The position numbers and the translations under genes are program-made. The notes beneath the pieces are model-generated. The model was not told where the DNA came from. It saw only the letters and a program-made list of their open reading frames with translations, and made no database searches. Below are positions 1 to 7,036 of a stretch of 37,151 nt of DNA, piece after piece. The number at the start of each line of letters is the position of its first letter. Positions within the stretch are counted from its first letter, which is position 1. The DNA is from Brevibacterium sp. p3-SID960. GTDB lineage: Bacteria; Actinomycetota; Actinomycetes; Actinomycetales; Brevibacteriaceae. The stretch is from positions 1 to 37,151 of the forward strand of contig NZ_JALXKS010000033.1 in assembly GCF_025144725.1 (NCBI RefSeq). The letters are read 5' to 3'.

Positions 1-7
1 TCTCGGA

Positions 8-1087
8 TTACTTCTTCTCGAAGGTGTAGGGGGCGTTGTAGCCCTGGTCCGAGTTCGGGATGGTCACTTCGAGTTTGAGTGAGTCCAGCTCGCTGTGGGG
101 CACCTCGTAGCCGAGAGCGAATTCTTTCTTCTCTCCGGCTGGGACGGTTGCGAAGGCGAGTCCGCCCGAGTAGTCACCGGAGAAGACGTCGTTGCAGGTT
201 CCGCCGGAGTAGGTGCATGTGATCATCGGGAAGCCGGGGTCGAAGTCCGATCCGGAGGTGTTGTCGATGGTGTAGACGACCCGCGCGATCTCGCCGTTGG
301 TCGCGTCAGCGCCGTAGTCGACGTTGTCCGGTCCGACGGACACGGCCAGCGTCACATCCGATGACAGGTCCACTGAGCCTTCGGTTCCCCCGCCTGCCTG
401 CTGGGAAGGATCGCCGGTCGGCTCGGTTTCCTCGGTCGGCTGCGTTCCTTCGGTCTGGCCGGGGTCCTGGGTCGCGGAGTCGGTCGGCTGCTCGGTGGGC
501 GACGGGTCGGTCTTCGACATGGAGTTGAGGAGGAAGACCTGCACGACGACGAGGATGACCGTGCCCAGCAGGGCCAGACCGCCGAGGATGAGCCCGGCGA
601 TGCTCATTCCGCGGTTGGTCGCCTTGTTCTGCTTTGCCGCAGACAGGCCCGTGAAGCCGAGGATGATGGCTGCGACCGCTAGGAGGAAGGCGACTCCAGC
701 CGCGACGAAGCCGAGGACCGGGATCCACGCTCCGCCGGAGGTCAGGAACGCGATAATGCCGGCGATGAGCGCGAGGATGCCGAGGATGTTGCGGGCTTTC
801 GAGTCGCCGCCGGATCCGTAGTCGCCGCCGTAACCGCCCCCGTACGGGTCGGCCTGGCCGCTGTAGTTCGGTGAGTACTGGTCGGCCGGGCCGGCCTCGC
901 CGCCGGGGTAGCTGCCGGCGGCCGAGTAGTTGGGGGCCTGCTCACCGTACTGCGGCTGGGTGCCGTAGCTCGGCTGCGAACCGTACTGGGGCTGGGCGCC
1001 GTATCCGGGCTGCGAACCGTATCCGGGCTGTCCGCCCTGGCCGCTGTCGCCGTACGGATCGGAGCCGTAAGGGGGCTGAGAAGACAT
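8..1087 (-). CDS. DUF4190/DUF4352-like membrane protein with Tyr/Gly/Gln/Pro-rich tail
   Basis: The protein has 359 residues and its function is unknown. The first ~100 residues are low complexity, with repeated YGSQPGYG / YGTQPQYG-type units. Three hydrophobic segments follow at about 104-205 (starting ARNILGILAL), resembling DUF4190. A Thr/Pro/Glu-rich linker then leads to a C-terminal ~115-residue domain with two cysteines (TCTYSGGTC) and a VPAGEKKEFALGYEVP stretch of the DUF4352/lipoprotein type. The topology suggests a cytoplasmic tail, membrane core and extracellular beta domain. I chose the ATG at 1087 because GAGAG lies upstream; an upstream ATG would add 14 residues that look like leader. 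A possible -10 (TAAGCT, 1133-1138) lies upstream. The tail resembles that of the protein at 12360-13112. The domain assignment is from recognition of family style, not a search. Confidence 0.75.
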   Translation of the reverse strand: MSSQPPYGSDPYGDSGQGGQPGYGSQPGYGAQPQYGSQPSYGTQPQYGEQAPNYSAAGSYPGGEAGPADQYSPNYSGQADPYGGGYGGDYGSGGDSKARNILGILALIAGIIAFLTSGGAWIPVLGFVAAGVAFLLAVAAIILGFTGLSAAKQNKATNRGMSIAGLILGGLALLGTVILVVVQVFLLNSMSKTDPSPTEQPTDSATQDPGQTEGTQPTEETEPTGDPSQQAGGGTEGSVDLSSDVTLAVSVGPDNVDYGADATNGEIARVVYTIDNTSGSDFDPGFPMITCTYSGGTCNDVFSGDYSGGLAFATVPAGEKKEFALGYEVPHSELDSLKLEVTIPNSDQGYNAPYTFEKK

Positions 1088-1229
1088 CGTGGCTCTCTTT
1101 TCAGGTCGAAGTAGGTAACTGCGTTCCACCCCAGCTTAACCGGCGAGCCCTGCCGTCAGCGCATAGGCACGTTGCGATCTCGTCACACGACTGTCACAGC
1201 TGGGGTTCATACGCGCGCAGCCGGACCGG

Positions 1230-1263
1230 GAAAAGAACGATGCCGGGCATCGCTGCCCGGCAT
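1230..1263 (-). terminator. Rho-independent terminator of the tRNA operon
   Basis: A perfect 9-bp stem (1240-1248 with 1255-1263, ATGCCGGGC / GCCCGGCAT) with a 6-nt loop lies 10 bases after the 3' end of tRNA-Val(GAC) on the minus strand. It is followed by CGTTCTTTT, the only good U-tract terminator I see in the window. Confidence 0.8.
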
Positions 1264-1273
1264 TCTCGCTCTG

Positions 1274-1345
1274 TGCGCGATACTGGGATCGAACCAGTGA
1301 CCTCTTCCGTGTCAGGGAAGCGCGCTACCGCTGCGCCAATCGCGC
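1274..1345 (-). tRNA. tRNA-Val (anticodon GAC)
   Basis: This is a 72-nt cloverleaf. The acceptor stem is GCGCGAT/ATCGCGC, the D arm GCGC-AGCGGTA-GCGC, the anticodon stem CTTCC/GGAAG with loop CTGACAC (anticodon GAC), and the T arm ACTGG-TTCGATC-CCAGT. The discriminator is A73. CCA is not encoded; the gene is followed by CAG. It is last in the four-tRNA operon and differs from the tRNA-Val(CAC) copy at only positions 32 and 34. Confidence 0.95.
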
Positions 1346-1396
1346 CTGTTCCACTTGCGTGGTGGCATATTCACTTGTGCATGGCGTACAACGCCG

Positions 1397-1468
1397 TGCG
1401 CGATACTGGGATCGAACCAGTGACCTCTTCCGTGTGAAGGAAGCGCGCTACCGCTGCGCCAATCGCGC
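1397..1468 (-). tRNA. tRNA-Val (anticodon CAC)
   Basis: This 72-nt cloverleaf is identical to the neighbouring tRNA-Val(GAC) except in the anticodon loop, which is TTCACAC (anticodon CAC). The acceptor stem is GCGCGAT/ATCGCGC, the discriminator is A73 and CCA is not encoded. It reads GUG, a frequent valine codon in a high-GC genome. Confidence 0.95.
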
Positions 1469-1489
1469 TTGCGCCCGAGGGCGAAGCCG

Positions 1490-1560
1490 AGGTGGAGATG
1501 GGATTCGAACCCACGTATACGGCTTTGCAGGCCGCTGCCTCGCCTCTCGGCCACTCCACC
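1490..1560 (-). tRNA. tRNA-Cys (anticodon GCA)
   Basis: This is a 71-nt cloverleaf with acceptor stem GGTGGAG/CTCCACC, anticodon loop CTGCAAA (anticodon GCA) between GCGGC and GCCGT, and T loop TTCGAAT. The discriminator is T73, as expected for tRNA-Cys. CCA is not encoded. It is second in the operon after tRNA-Gly. Confidence 0.95.
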
Positions 1561-1584
1561 GTGAGACGGTCTGGCCAGTCTCCG

Positions 1585-1657
1585 AGCGGATGACGGGACT
1601 CGAACCCGCGACCCTCACCTTGGCAAGGTGATGCTCTACCAACTGAGCCACATCCGC
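1585..1657 (-). tRNA. tRNA-Gly (anticodon GCC)
   Basis: This is a 73-nt cloverleaf with acceptor stem GCGGATG/CATCCGC, anticodon stem TCACC/GGTGA and loop TTGCCAA (anticodon GCC). The T arm is CGGG-TTCGAGT-CCCG and the discriminator is T73, typical of tRNA-Gly. It is first in the Gly-Cys-Val-Val operon, a cluster order common in actinobacteria. Confidence 0.95.
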
Positions 1658-1693
1658 ATGATCGCGAAGGAGTTTTCCTCGCAACGAGAAACA

Positions 1694-1722
1694 ACTCTAT
1701 CGGGTGAACTGAAAGTTGCCAA
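1694..1722 (-). promoter_or_regulatory. Sigma-70-type promoter of the tRNA operon
   Basis: On the minus strand, -35 TTGGCA (1722-1717) and -10 TAGAGT (1699-1694) are separated by exactly 17 bp. The predicted start is near 1687, about 30 bases before tRNA-Gly. This is one of the two best -35/-10 pairs in the window. Confidence 0.75.
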
Positions 1723-1732
1723 ATCGCCTGAC

Positions 1733-1748
1733 AGTGACCCTTGTCACA
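1733..1748. promoter_or_regulatory. Possible CRP/GlxR-type operator
   Basis: AGTGA-CCCTTG-TCACA matches the CRP/GlxR consensus TGTGA-N6-TCACA at 9 of 10 fixed positions. It is centred about 53 bp upstream of the predicted tRNA start and about 130 bp upstream of the PGPGW gene. The assignment rests only on consensus match. Confidence 0.4.
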
Positions 1749-1778
1749 CAACCGGGAGGGATCGTTTCGCTACGCTGT

Positions 1779-1816
1779 GCTGCCAGGAACGCACGCTGCT
1801 GCCAGGAACGCTCGCT
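1779..1816. repeat. Two-copy 19-bp tandem repeat
   Basis: GCTGCCAGGAACGC(A/T)CGCT occurs twice head to tail (1779-1797 and 1798-1816) with one mismatch, in the spacer upstream of the PGPGW gene. No role is evident. Confidence 0.8.
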
Positions 1817-1856
1817 GACCGGGCGCGTACCGAACACGCCGCGAGGTCTGAATCTC

Positions 1857-1862
1857 TACACT
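1857..1862 (+). promoter_or_regulatory. -10 element TACACT, leaderless start of PGPGW gene
   Basis: TACACT is followed by 6 nt and then the GTG at 1869. This predicts transcription starting at the start codon itself. There is no Shine-Dalgarno sequence at proper spacing, which favours a leaderless mRNA. Confidence 0.6.
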
Positions 1863-1868
1863 GGTGGC

Positions 1869-2339
1869 GTGACACAGCGCCATCCCCGCCCCCATGGCTG
1901 GCTGTCCCGCACGCACAAGAAGGGTCGGCCGTGGTTCCGCCGTGCCCGGCTGTCGTTCCTGCGCTGGCGCAGATTCATCATGAGCAATCCGCAGACGGCC
2001 TTCATCTACCGCTGGTTTGTCGGCTGCGTCGGCGGAACCGTCATCGTCATCGGGCTCATCCTCGTGCCGCTGCCGGGTCCTGGGTGGCTCATCGTGTTCA
2101 TCGGCCTTGCGATCATCGCCTCAGAGTTCCAGTGGGCGCAGAATCTGCTGCTGTGGGGCCGGGCGGTGCTGCACAGATGGACGGAGTGGCTGCGTGCCAG
2201 TCACTGGTCTGTGTCGCTGGCGATCGCCAGTCTGACGGGAGCGTTCGTCGCGGGCGTGGTGTGGCTGGGACTGCTCATGACCGGCCTGCCGGACTGGGTT
2301 CCGGACTGGCCGGTGTTCCGATGGCTGCTGCTGCGCTGA
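1869..2339 (+). CDS. PGPGW-family small transmembrane protein (TIGR02611-like)
   Basis: The protein has 156 residues. A basic N-terminal ~35 residues (HKKGRPWFRRARL) leads into two hydrophobic segments around LPGPGWLIVFIGLAII, carrying the PGPGW signature. A final hydrophobic stretch of about 25 residues lies near SLTGAFVAGVVWLGLLMTGL. The family is widespread in actinobacteria and its function is unknown. The GTG at 1869 fits a leaderless transcript and gives a sensible N-terminus; upstream in-frame codons read tRNA leader DNA. The gene converges with ppk2, leaving only 19 bases and no obvious hairpin between them. Confidence 0.8.
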   Translation: MTQRHPRPHGWLSRTHKKGRPWFRRARLSFLRWRRFIMSNPQTAFIYRWFVGCVGGTVIVIGLILVPLPGPGWLIVFIGLAIIASEFQWAQNLLLWGRAVLHRWTEWLRASHWSVSLAIASLTGAFVAGVVWLGLLMTGLPDWVPDWPVFRWLLLR

Positions 2340-2358
2340 CGCCAGCCGCTGGGGGCGG

Positions 2359-3273
2359 TCAGTCGGAGAACTGCCTGTTGGTCTCCTTGAGGTCGCGCAG
2401 CTCCGCCTCGGGGTCGAAGTCCCCGAGGGGCCAGTCGAGATCGAGCTTCTGCAGCTCGTGGATGAGCAGGCGCACGATCGCCCAGCGCGAATACCACTTC
2501 CGGTCGGCTGGGATGACGTACCACGGAGCGTCATCGGTCGACGTGCGGTCGAGGACGTCCTGGTAAGCCTGTGTGTACTCAGACCATCGACCGCGGTCCG
2601 CAACGTCGCCGCTGCTGTACTTCCAGTGCTTGTCCACACGCCGCAGCCGGTTCTCCAGCCGTTCGGCCTGCTCTTCCTGTGAGACGGTGAGCATGCACTT
2701 GACGATATGGATGCCGGAATCGGTCAGGCTGTCTTCGAAGCCGTTGATCGTGTCGTAGCGTTCGAGCCACACCGACGGCGGGCGCAGTCTGTGCATCCGC
2801 ACAGCGAGGATGTCTTCGTAATGCGATCGGTCGAACACGCCGATGTTGCCGAACTTGGGCAGCGCGCGGTAGACCCGCCACAGGAAGTGGTGTGAGGCTT
2901 CCTCCTCCGTCGGGACGCCGAAGGCTGCCACCTGCACCCCATGCGGGCTGAGCGCGCCGACGACGTGTTTGACGACTCCGCCCTTGCCGGCGGTGTCCCG
3001 GCCCTGCAGCACGACCAGCACTGCCTTGCGCAGATCGCCGGCATTGGCGTTGGCGTACAGGCGCTCCTGGAGGTCTGAGAGCAGCGCATGGTCGATCGCC
3101 TGAGCCTTCTTCCCCTCGGCTTTGTCCCCTGTAAACCCCGGGGTGGCTGAGGTGTCGATGGCTGCGAAGTCGTCGCCGGGCCTGAACCGCAGCAGTTCCG
3201 CAACCTCCGACGGTGGCGCCTGCTCGACGTTGTCGGCCAGCGGCGGCTGCTGAGCGGGTTCGAGCTTCATCAT
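2359..3273 (-). CDS. Polyphosphate kinase 2 family protein (polyphosphate:nucleotide phosphotransferase)
   Basis: The protein has 304 residues. PPK2 enzymes transfer phosphate between polyphosphate and nucleotides. Walker A is GRDTAGKGG (about residues 89-97), Walker B is FDRSHYEDIL and the lid region contains RRVDKHWKY. The motif spacing and the SHHFLWRVYRALP stretch recall class III-like/TIGR03709 enzymes that phosphorylate AMP or ADP, but the class is inference. The start at 3273 (ATGATGAAG) overlaps the zapE stop as ATGA, so the two are translationally coupled. An upstream extension would run inside zapE and is rejected. It is the last gene of the minus-strand block. A second, more distant PPK2 lies at 31729-32718. 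Confidence 0.88.
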   Translation of the reverse strand: MMKLEPAQQPPLADNVEQAPPSEVAELLRFRPGDDFAAIDTSATPGFTGDKAEGKKAQAIDHALLSDLQERLYANANAGDLRKAVLVVLQGRDTAGKGGVVKHVVGALSPHGVQVAAFGVPTEEEASHHFLWRVYRALPKFGNIGVFDRSHYEDILAVRMHRLRPPSVWLERYDTINGFEDSLTDSGIHIVKCMLTVSQEEQAERLENRLRRVDKHWKYSSGDVADRGRWSEYTQAYQDVLDRTSTDDAPWYVIPADRKWYSRWAIVRLLIHELQKLDLDWPLGDFDPEAELRDLKETNRQFSD

Positions 3274-4289
3274 TTCTCCGTTCCGCTGGCCAGCGCTGTG
3301 AGCCGGGACAGACAGCGCAGGTACTTCTTGCGGTATCCGCCGGAGACCATGTCGGCGGTGAAGACTGCGTCGAGGCGCTGACCGCTGTTGTGAATGCTGA
3401 TGCCACGGTCGTACATCCGGTCGACAAGAGCCACGAAGCGCAGCGCGACGCTTTCGCTGTCGATGGTGTGCACGTCGTCCCACAGCGCCATGTCGATCCC
3501 CTCGAGCATGCGGCCGTACCGGGACGGGTGGACGGATGACAGGTGTTCGAGCACCTCATCGAAGCCATCGCGGGCGACGGTCTTCGCGCTGGTGCCGGCG
3601 GCATAATCGTCGAGACCGGCGGAATCGACCGGTTCCGGAGGCGTGGGGCTGCCGCGGTGTCGGTAGTCCTCACCGTCGATGGTGAGTACGGCGAACTGGT
3701 CGGACAGCGCCTGGATCTCGCGCAGGAAGTCCTGGGCGGCGAAGCGCCCCTGGCCCAGAGCACCGGGCAGTGTGTTGGAGGTTGCGACGATCTTGACGCC
3801 GGCGTCGGTGAGTTCGCGCATGAGCCGTGACATCATGACGGTGTCGCCGGGGTCGTCGAGTTCGAACTCGTCGATGCAGACGAGCTTCATCTTCGAGAGT
3901 TCATCGCGGGCGCGCTGGAAGCCGAGGGCGCCGATGAGGTTGGTGTATTCGACGAAGGTGCCGAAGGCGGCCGGTTTCTCGTGAGCGTGCCAGGCTGCTG
4001 CGAGCAGGTGGGTCTTGCCGACGCCGTATCCGCCGTCGAGATAGATGCCCTTGCCGGCCTTGGGCTTGGAGCCGAAGAGCTTGGACAGGAAGCCGGCCTC
4101 CCGGCGCTGGTGGGTGAAGTCGCGCAGCTTGTCGCGGGCTTCGGACTGCGAGGGCTGCTGCGGGCCCGGCCGGTAGCTGTCGAACGACACATCCGAGAAG
4201 TGGGGCGGCGGCACGAATCCGTCGATGAGGTCTTCGGGTGCGACCTCCGGGCGGCGCTCGGTCAGCTTGATGATCTGCGGTTCACTCAC
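3270..4289 (-). CDS. zapE: Cell division protein ZapE / AFG1-like ATPase
   Basis: The protein has 339 residues and is an AAA+ type ATPase of the AFG1/ZapE family. Walker A is YGVGKTHL (about residues 88-95), and Walker B is CIDEFELDD. A sensor-like VATSNT stretch and the FARYGRM/SVHPSRYGRML region typical of the family follow. In other bacteria ZapE associates with the FtsZ ring; the mitochondrial homologue acts in respiratory complex turnover. It starts with GTG at 4289, 51 bases after era. It overlaps the following ppk2 by ATGA. A -10-like TAGACT lies 8 nt upstream of the GTG, suggesting an additional internal transcript. Confidence 0.88.
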   Translation of the reverse strand: MSEPQIIKLTERRPEVAPEDLIDGFVPPPHFSDVSFDSYRPGPQQPSQSEARDKLRDFTHQRREAGFLSKLFGSKPKAGKGIYLDGGYGVGKTHLLAAAWHAHEKPAAFGTFVEYTNLIGALGFQRARDELSKMKLVCIDEFELDDPGDTVMMSRLMRELTDAGVKIVATSNTLPGALGQGRFAAQDFLREIQALSDQFAVLTIDGEDYRHRGSPTPPEPVDSAGLDDYAAGTSAKTVARDGFDEVLEHLSSVHPSRYGRMLEGIDMALWDDVHTIDSESVALRFVALVDRMYDRGISIHNSGQRLDAVFTADMVSGGYRKKYLRCLSRLTALASGTEK

Positions 4290-4297
4290 AGCACATA

Positions 4298-4303
4298 AGT
4301 CTA
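4298..4303 (-). promoter_or_regulatory. -10-like TAGACT before zapE
   Basis: TAGACT lies 8 nt upstream of the zapE GTG in the 51-bp era-zapE gap, with no good -35. It would give a leader of only one or two bases. It resembles the leaderless pattern elsewhere in the window but with longer spacing. Confidence 0.35.
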
Positions 4304-4340
4304 CAAACGTTTGACCGGCTGCGGCGGCCGACCGGGTGCG

Positions 4341-5282
4341 TCAGGAGAAGTCGAAGCCGAGGCGGCCGAGCTGTTTGGGGTCGCGCTGCCAGTCCTTGGC
4401 GACCTTGACGTGCAGGTCGAGGTAGATCGGCGTGCCGAGGATGGCCTCGATGCTCCTGCGGGCCGTCGTGCCGATCTCCTTGAGGCGTGCTCCCTTGCGG
4501 CCGATGACGATCGCCTTCTGGCTGGGGCGCTCGACGAACAGGTTGACGTGGACGTCCCACAGCGGTTTGTCCTCCGGCCGGTCTTCGCGCGGGCGCATCT
4601 CCTCGACCTGGACAGCCAGAGAGTGCGGCAGCTCATCGCGTACACCTTCCAGGGCCGCCTCGCGGACGAGTTCGGCGACGAGCACCGTCTCCGGTTCGTC
4701 GGTGATCTCTCCGTCGGGGTAGAGCGGCGGGGATTCGGGCAGGTGCCTGTTCAGCACTGCGTCGACTGTGTCGACCTGGAAGCCGTCGCGGGCGGAGACC
4801 GGAACGATGTCGGCGAAGTCACCGAGCTGCTCGACGGAGATGAGCTCCTCGGTCAGCCGTTCGCGGTCGACGAGGTCGGTTTTCGTCACGAGTGCCACGA
4901 CCGGGGTGCGTTCGGAGACCATCTGCAGCTGTTCGGCGATGTAGCGGTCGCCTGGGCCGATGCGCTCGTTGGCCGGCAGGCAGAAGCCGATGACATCGAC
5001 TTCGCTCAGCGTCGCGGCGACGAGGTCGTTGAGGCGGGCGCCGAGCAGAGTGCGGGGCCGGTGCAGGCCGGGGGTGTCGACGAGGACGAGCTGGTGGTCG
5101 TCGCGGTGGACGATGCCGCGGATCGTGTGCCGGGTGGTCTGGGGCTTCGCCGAGGTGATCGCGATCTTCGAGCCGACCAGCGCATTGGTCAGGGTGGATT
5201 TTCCGGTGTTCGGGCGGCCGACGAGGCAGGCGAAGCCAGCGCGGTATCCCTCGGGCAGATCGGTGCGGAACAGGTCGGTCAT
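4341..5282 (-). CDS. era: GTPase Era
   Basis: The protein has 313 residues, the usual size. It binds 16S rRNA near its 3' end and acts in 30S subunit assembly. G1 is GRPNTGKST (22-30), the switch region is TTRHT, G3 is DTPGLH and G4 is TKTD. The C-terminal KH domain includes VIGRKGARLKEIG. It starts with ATG at 5282 and overlaps the CorC-like stop by ATGA. Its position after ybeY and the CorC-like gene is the classical arrangement and links it functionally to YbeY-dependent 16S processing. Confidence 0.97.
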   Translation of the reverse strand: MTDLFRTDLPEGYRAGFACLVGRPNTGKSTLTNALVGSKIAITSAKPQTTRHTIRGIVHRDDHQLVLVDTPGLHRPRTLLGARLNDLVAATLSEVDVIGFCLPANERIGPGDRYIAEQLQMVSERTPVVALVTKTDLVDRERLTEELISVEQLGDFADIVPVSARDGFQVDTVDAVLNRHLPESPPLYPDGEITDEPETVLVAELVREAALEGVRDELPHSLAVQVEEMRPREDRPEDKPLWDVHVNLFVERPSQKAIVIGRKGARLKEIGTTARRSIEAILGTPIYLDLHVKVAKDWQRDPKQLGRLGFDFS

Positions 5283-6550
5283 ACGTCCTCAGTCTTTCGT
5301 TCCCGTCGCACGCGCACGTGGGTGATGCGGTGGCGGCGGCCCTGGCCGGGCATGGCTTCGATGTGCAGTCCGGAGATCGTCGCATGCGCCCCGGCGATCG
5401 GCACACGGTCGATCTCCTTCGACAGCAGCCCGCCGACGGTTGTGACGTCCTCATCTTCGATGCGGGTGTCGAAGAACTCAGCGAGGTCGTCGATCTGTGT
5501 GCGGGTGCTCACCACGTATTCCCCTGGTGCGGTTTCGACGATATCGTCCTCGGCGGCATCATACTCGTCTTCGATCTCGCCGACGATCTCCTCGACGATG
5601 TCCTCCATCGTGATGAGCCCGGCGGTGCCGCCGTATTCGTCGACGGCCAGCGCCACGTGGTTGCTCGCCAGCTGCATCTCGCGCATCAGCTCGTCGACCG
5701 GTTTGGTCTCGGGCACGAAGACGACCGGCCGGCAGTGCTCGGACACCGGGGCCTCGGCGTCTTCGGGATGCAGGTGCAGGCGGCGGGCGACGTCCTTGAG
5801 GTAGACCACTCCGCGCACATCGTCGAGGTCGTCGTCGATGACCGGCACCCGGCTGAAGCCTGAGCGCAGGAACAGCGCCATCGCCTTGACCAGCGGCTCG
5901 TCGGAGTCGATGGCGACGATGTCGGTGCGCGGGACCATCACCTTGTATACGCGGGTGTCGGCGAGGTTGAACACCGATTCGATCATGTCGCGCTCTTCGT
6001 CTTCGATGACGTCGACAGCCGAGGCGCGCTCGACGAGGTCGCGCAGCTGCTCTTCTGTCACGAAGGGCCCGTCGCGGAAGACCTTGTCGGGGGTGAGTAC
6101 ATTGCCCAGCCATACGAGGACGCGCGCCACCGGTCCGAGGGCACGGCGCAGCCCAGCGACCAGCCAGCTGGTCAGCAGGCTGACCTTCAGCGACCGGCGC
6201 CGGCCGATGGTCCTGGGGGACACGCCGGCGACGACGAAGACCGCGATCGAGGCGGTGATGACGGAGGCGAGAATGAGCTGCCAGCTGATGCCGAAGACGT
6301 GGTAGTAGGCGACTGCGACGAAGATCGTCGCAAGCGCCTCGAAGAACTGGCGGACGAAGGTCAGCACGTTGATGTGAGTGGGCAGGTCGGCCAGGATCGC
6401 AGCGGCGGTGCTGCCGCCGCGGGTGCCGTCCTCGGCGGCGTCGGAGATCTCGTGGTGGGACACGTTGGAGATCGCGGCATCGGCCGCTGCCAGCACGGCG
6501 GCGAAGGCGATGCAGATGAGGGCGAGGAGCATGAACGCGAGAATCGGCAC
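5279..6550 (-). CDS. CNNM/CorC-HlyC family protein (DUF21 plus CBS pair)
   Basis: The protein has 423 residues. The N-terminal DUF21/CNNM membrane domain (about 1-180) has four hydrophobic segments beginning at residue 1 (PILAFMLLALICIAFAAVL). It is followed by a CBS pair (about 195-330, including VPRTDIVAIDSDEP and SRVPVIDDDLDDVRGVVYLKD). A C-terminal CorC_HlyC transporter-associated domain contains EYGGTAGLITMEDIVEEIVGE. Relatives are linked to Mg2+ or Co2+ export or tolerance; older 'hemolysin' names are misleading. The GTG start at 6550 is 5 bases after the ybeY stop. The gene overlaps era by ATGA. The gene is habitually found between ybeY and era in actinobacteria. Confidence 0.9.
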   Translation of the reverse strand: MPILAFMLLALICIAFAAVLAAADAAISNVSHHEISDAAEDGTRGGSTAAAILADLPTHINVLTFVRQFFEALATIFVAVAYYHVFGISWQLILASVITASIAVFVVAGVSPRTIGRRRSLKVSLLTSWLVAGLRRALGPVARVLVWLGNVLTPDKVFRDGPFVTEEQLRDLVERASAVDVIEDEERDMIESVFNLADTRVYKVMVPRTDIVAIDSDEPLVKAMALFLRSGFSRVPVIDDDLDDVRGVVYLKDVARRLHLHPEDAEAPVSEHCRPVVFVPETKPVDELMREMQLASNHVALAVDEYGGTAGLITMEDIVEEIVGEIEDEYDAAEDDIVETAPGEYVVSTRTQIDDLAEFFDTRIEDEDVTTVGGLLSKEIDRVPIAGAHATISGLHIEAMPGQGRRHRITHVRVRRERKTEDV

Positions 6551-6555
6551 GGCGC

Positions 6556-7035
6556 TCAGTCCTCAGTCGGCTCGGGTATCGTCGTACGACCGGGCTCACG
6601 CTCGGCGAACCACGTCAGCAGCAGGTGGCGCTGCAAGCCGAACATCTCTTCCTTCGCCTCGGGCTCGTGGTGGTCGTAGCCCATGAGGTGGAGCAGGCCG
6701 TGGGCGGTGAGCAGCAGGATCTCGTCGCTGAGCGAATGCCCGGCGGCTGCGGCCTGTTCGGCGGCCACGCCGGGGCAGATGACGATGTCACCGAGCATCC
6801 CGGCTTCGTCCTGGCCGGGTTTGAGTTCGTCCATCGGGAAGGACATGACGTCAGTCGGGCCGTCGAGGTTCATCCAGCGCAGATGCAGCTCGGTCATCGC
6901 CGCCTCGTCGATGAACCGGATGAACACCTCGGCTGCGGGGTTGATGTGCATGCGCTCGAGCACATGCTCAGCCAGCGCGACGACCTCCGGCAGGTCGATG
7001 TCGGCTGGGGTCTCGTTGCTGATGTCGATGGCCAT
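6556..7035 (-). CDS. ybeY: Endoribonuclease YbeY (16S rRNA maturation)
   Basis: The protein has 159 residues. YbeY is a zinc-dependent single-strand endoribonuclease needed for 16S rRNA 3' maturation and 70S quality control. The metal motif HGLLHLMGYDH (H-x3-H-x5-H) lies at about 112-122, and TDVMSFPMDE is the other family signature. ATG at 7035 is separated from the phoH stop by one base, so it is almost certainly co-translated with phoH. Confidence 0.96.
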   Translation of the reverse strand: MAIDISNETPADIDLPEVVALAEHVLERMHINPAAEVFIRFIDEAAMTELHLRWMNLDGPTDVMSFPMDELKPGQDEAGMLGDIVICPGVAAEQAAAAGHSLSDEILLLTAHGLLHLMGYDHHEPEAKEEMFGLQRHLLLTWFAEREPGRTTIPEPTED

Positions 7036-7036
7036 C

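Noticed and set aside
1312..1751. Short open frames across the tRNA cluster
   Set aside because: They read through four clear tRNA genes and the operon promoter; near-identical peptides come from the two tRNA-Val copies.
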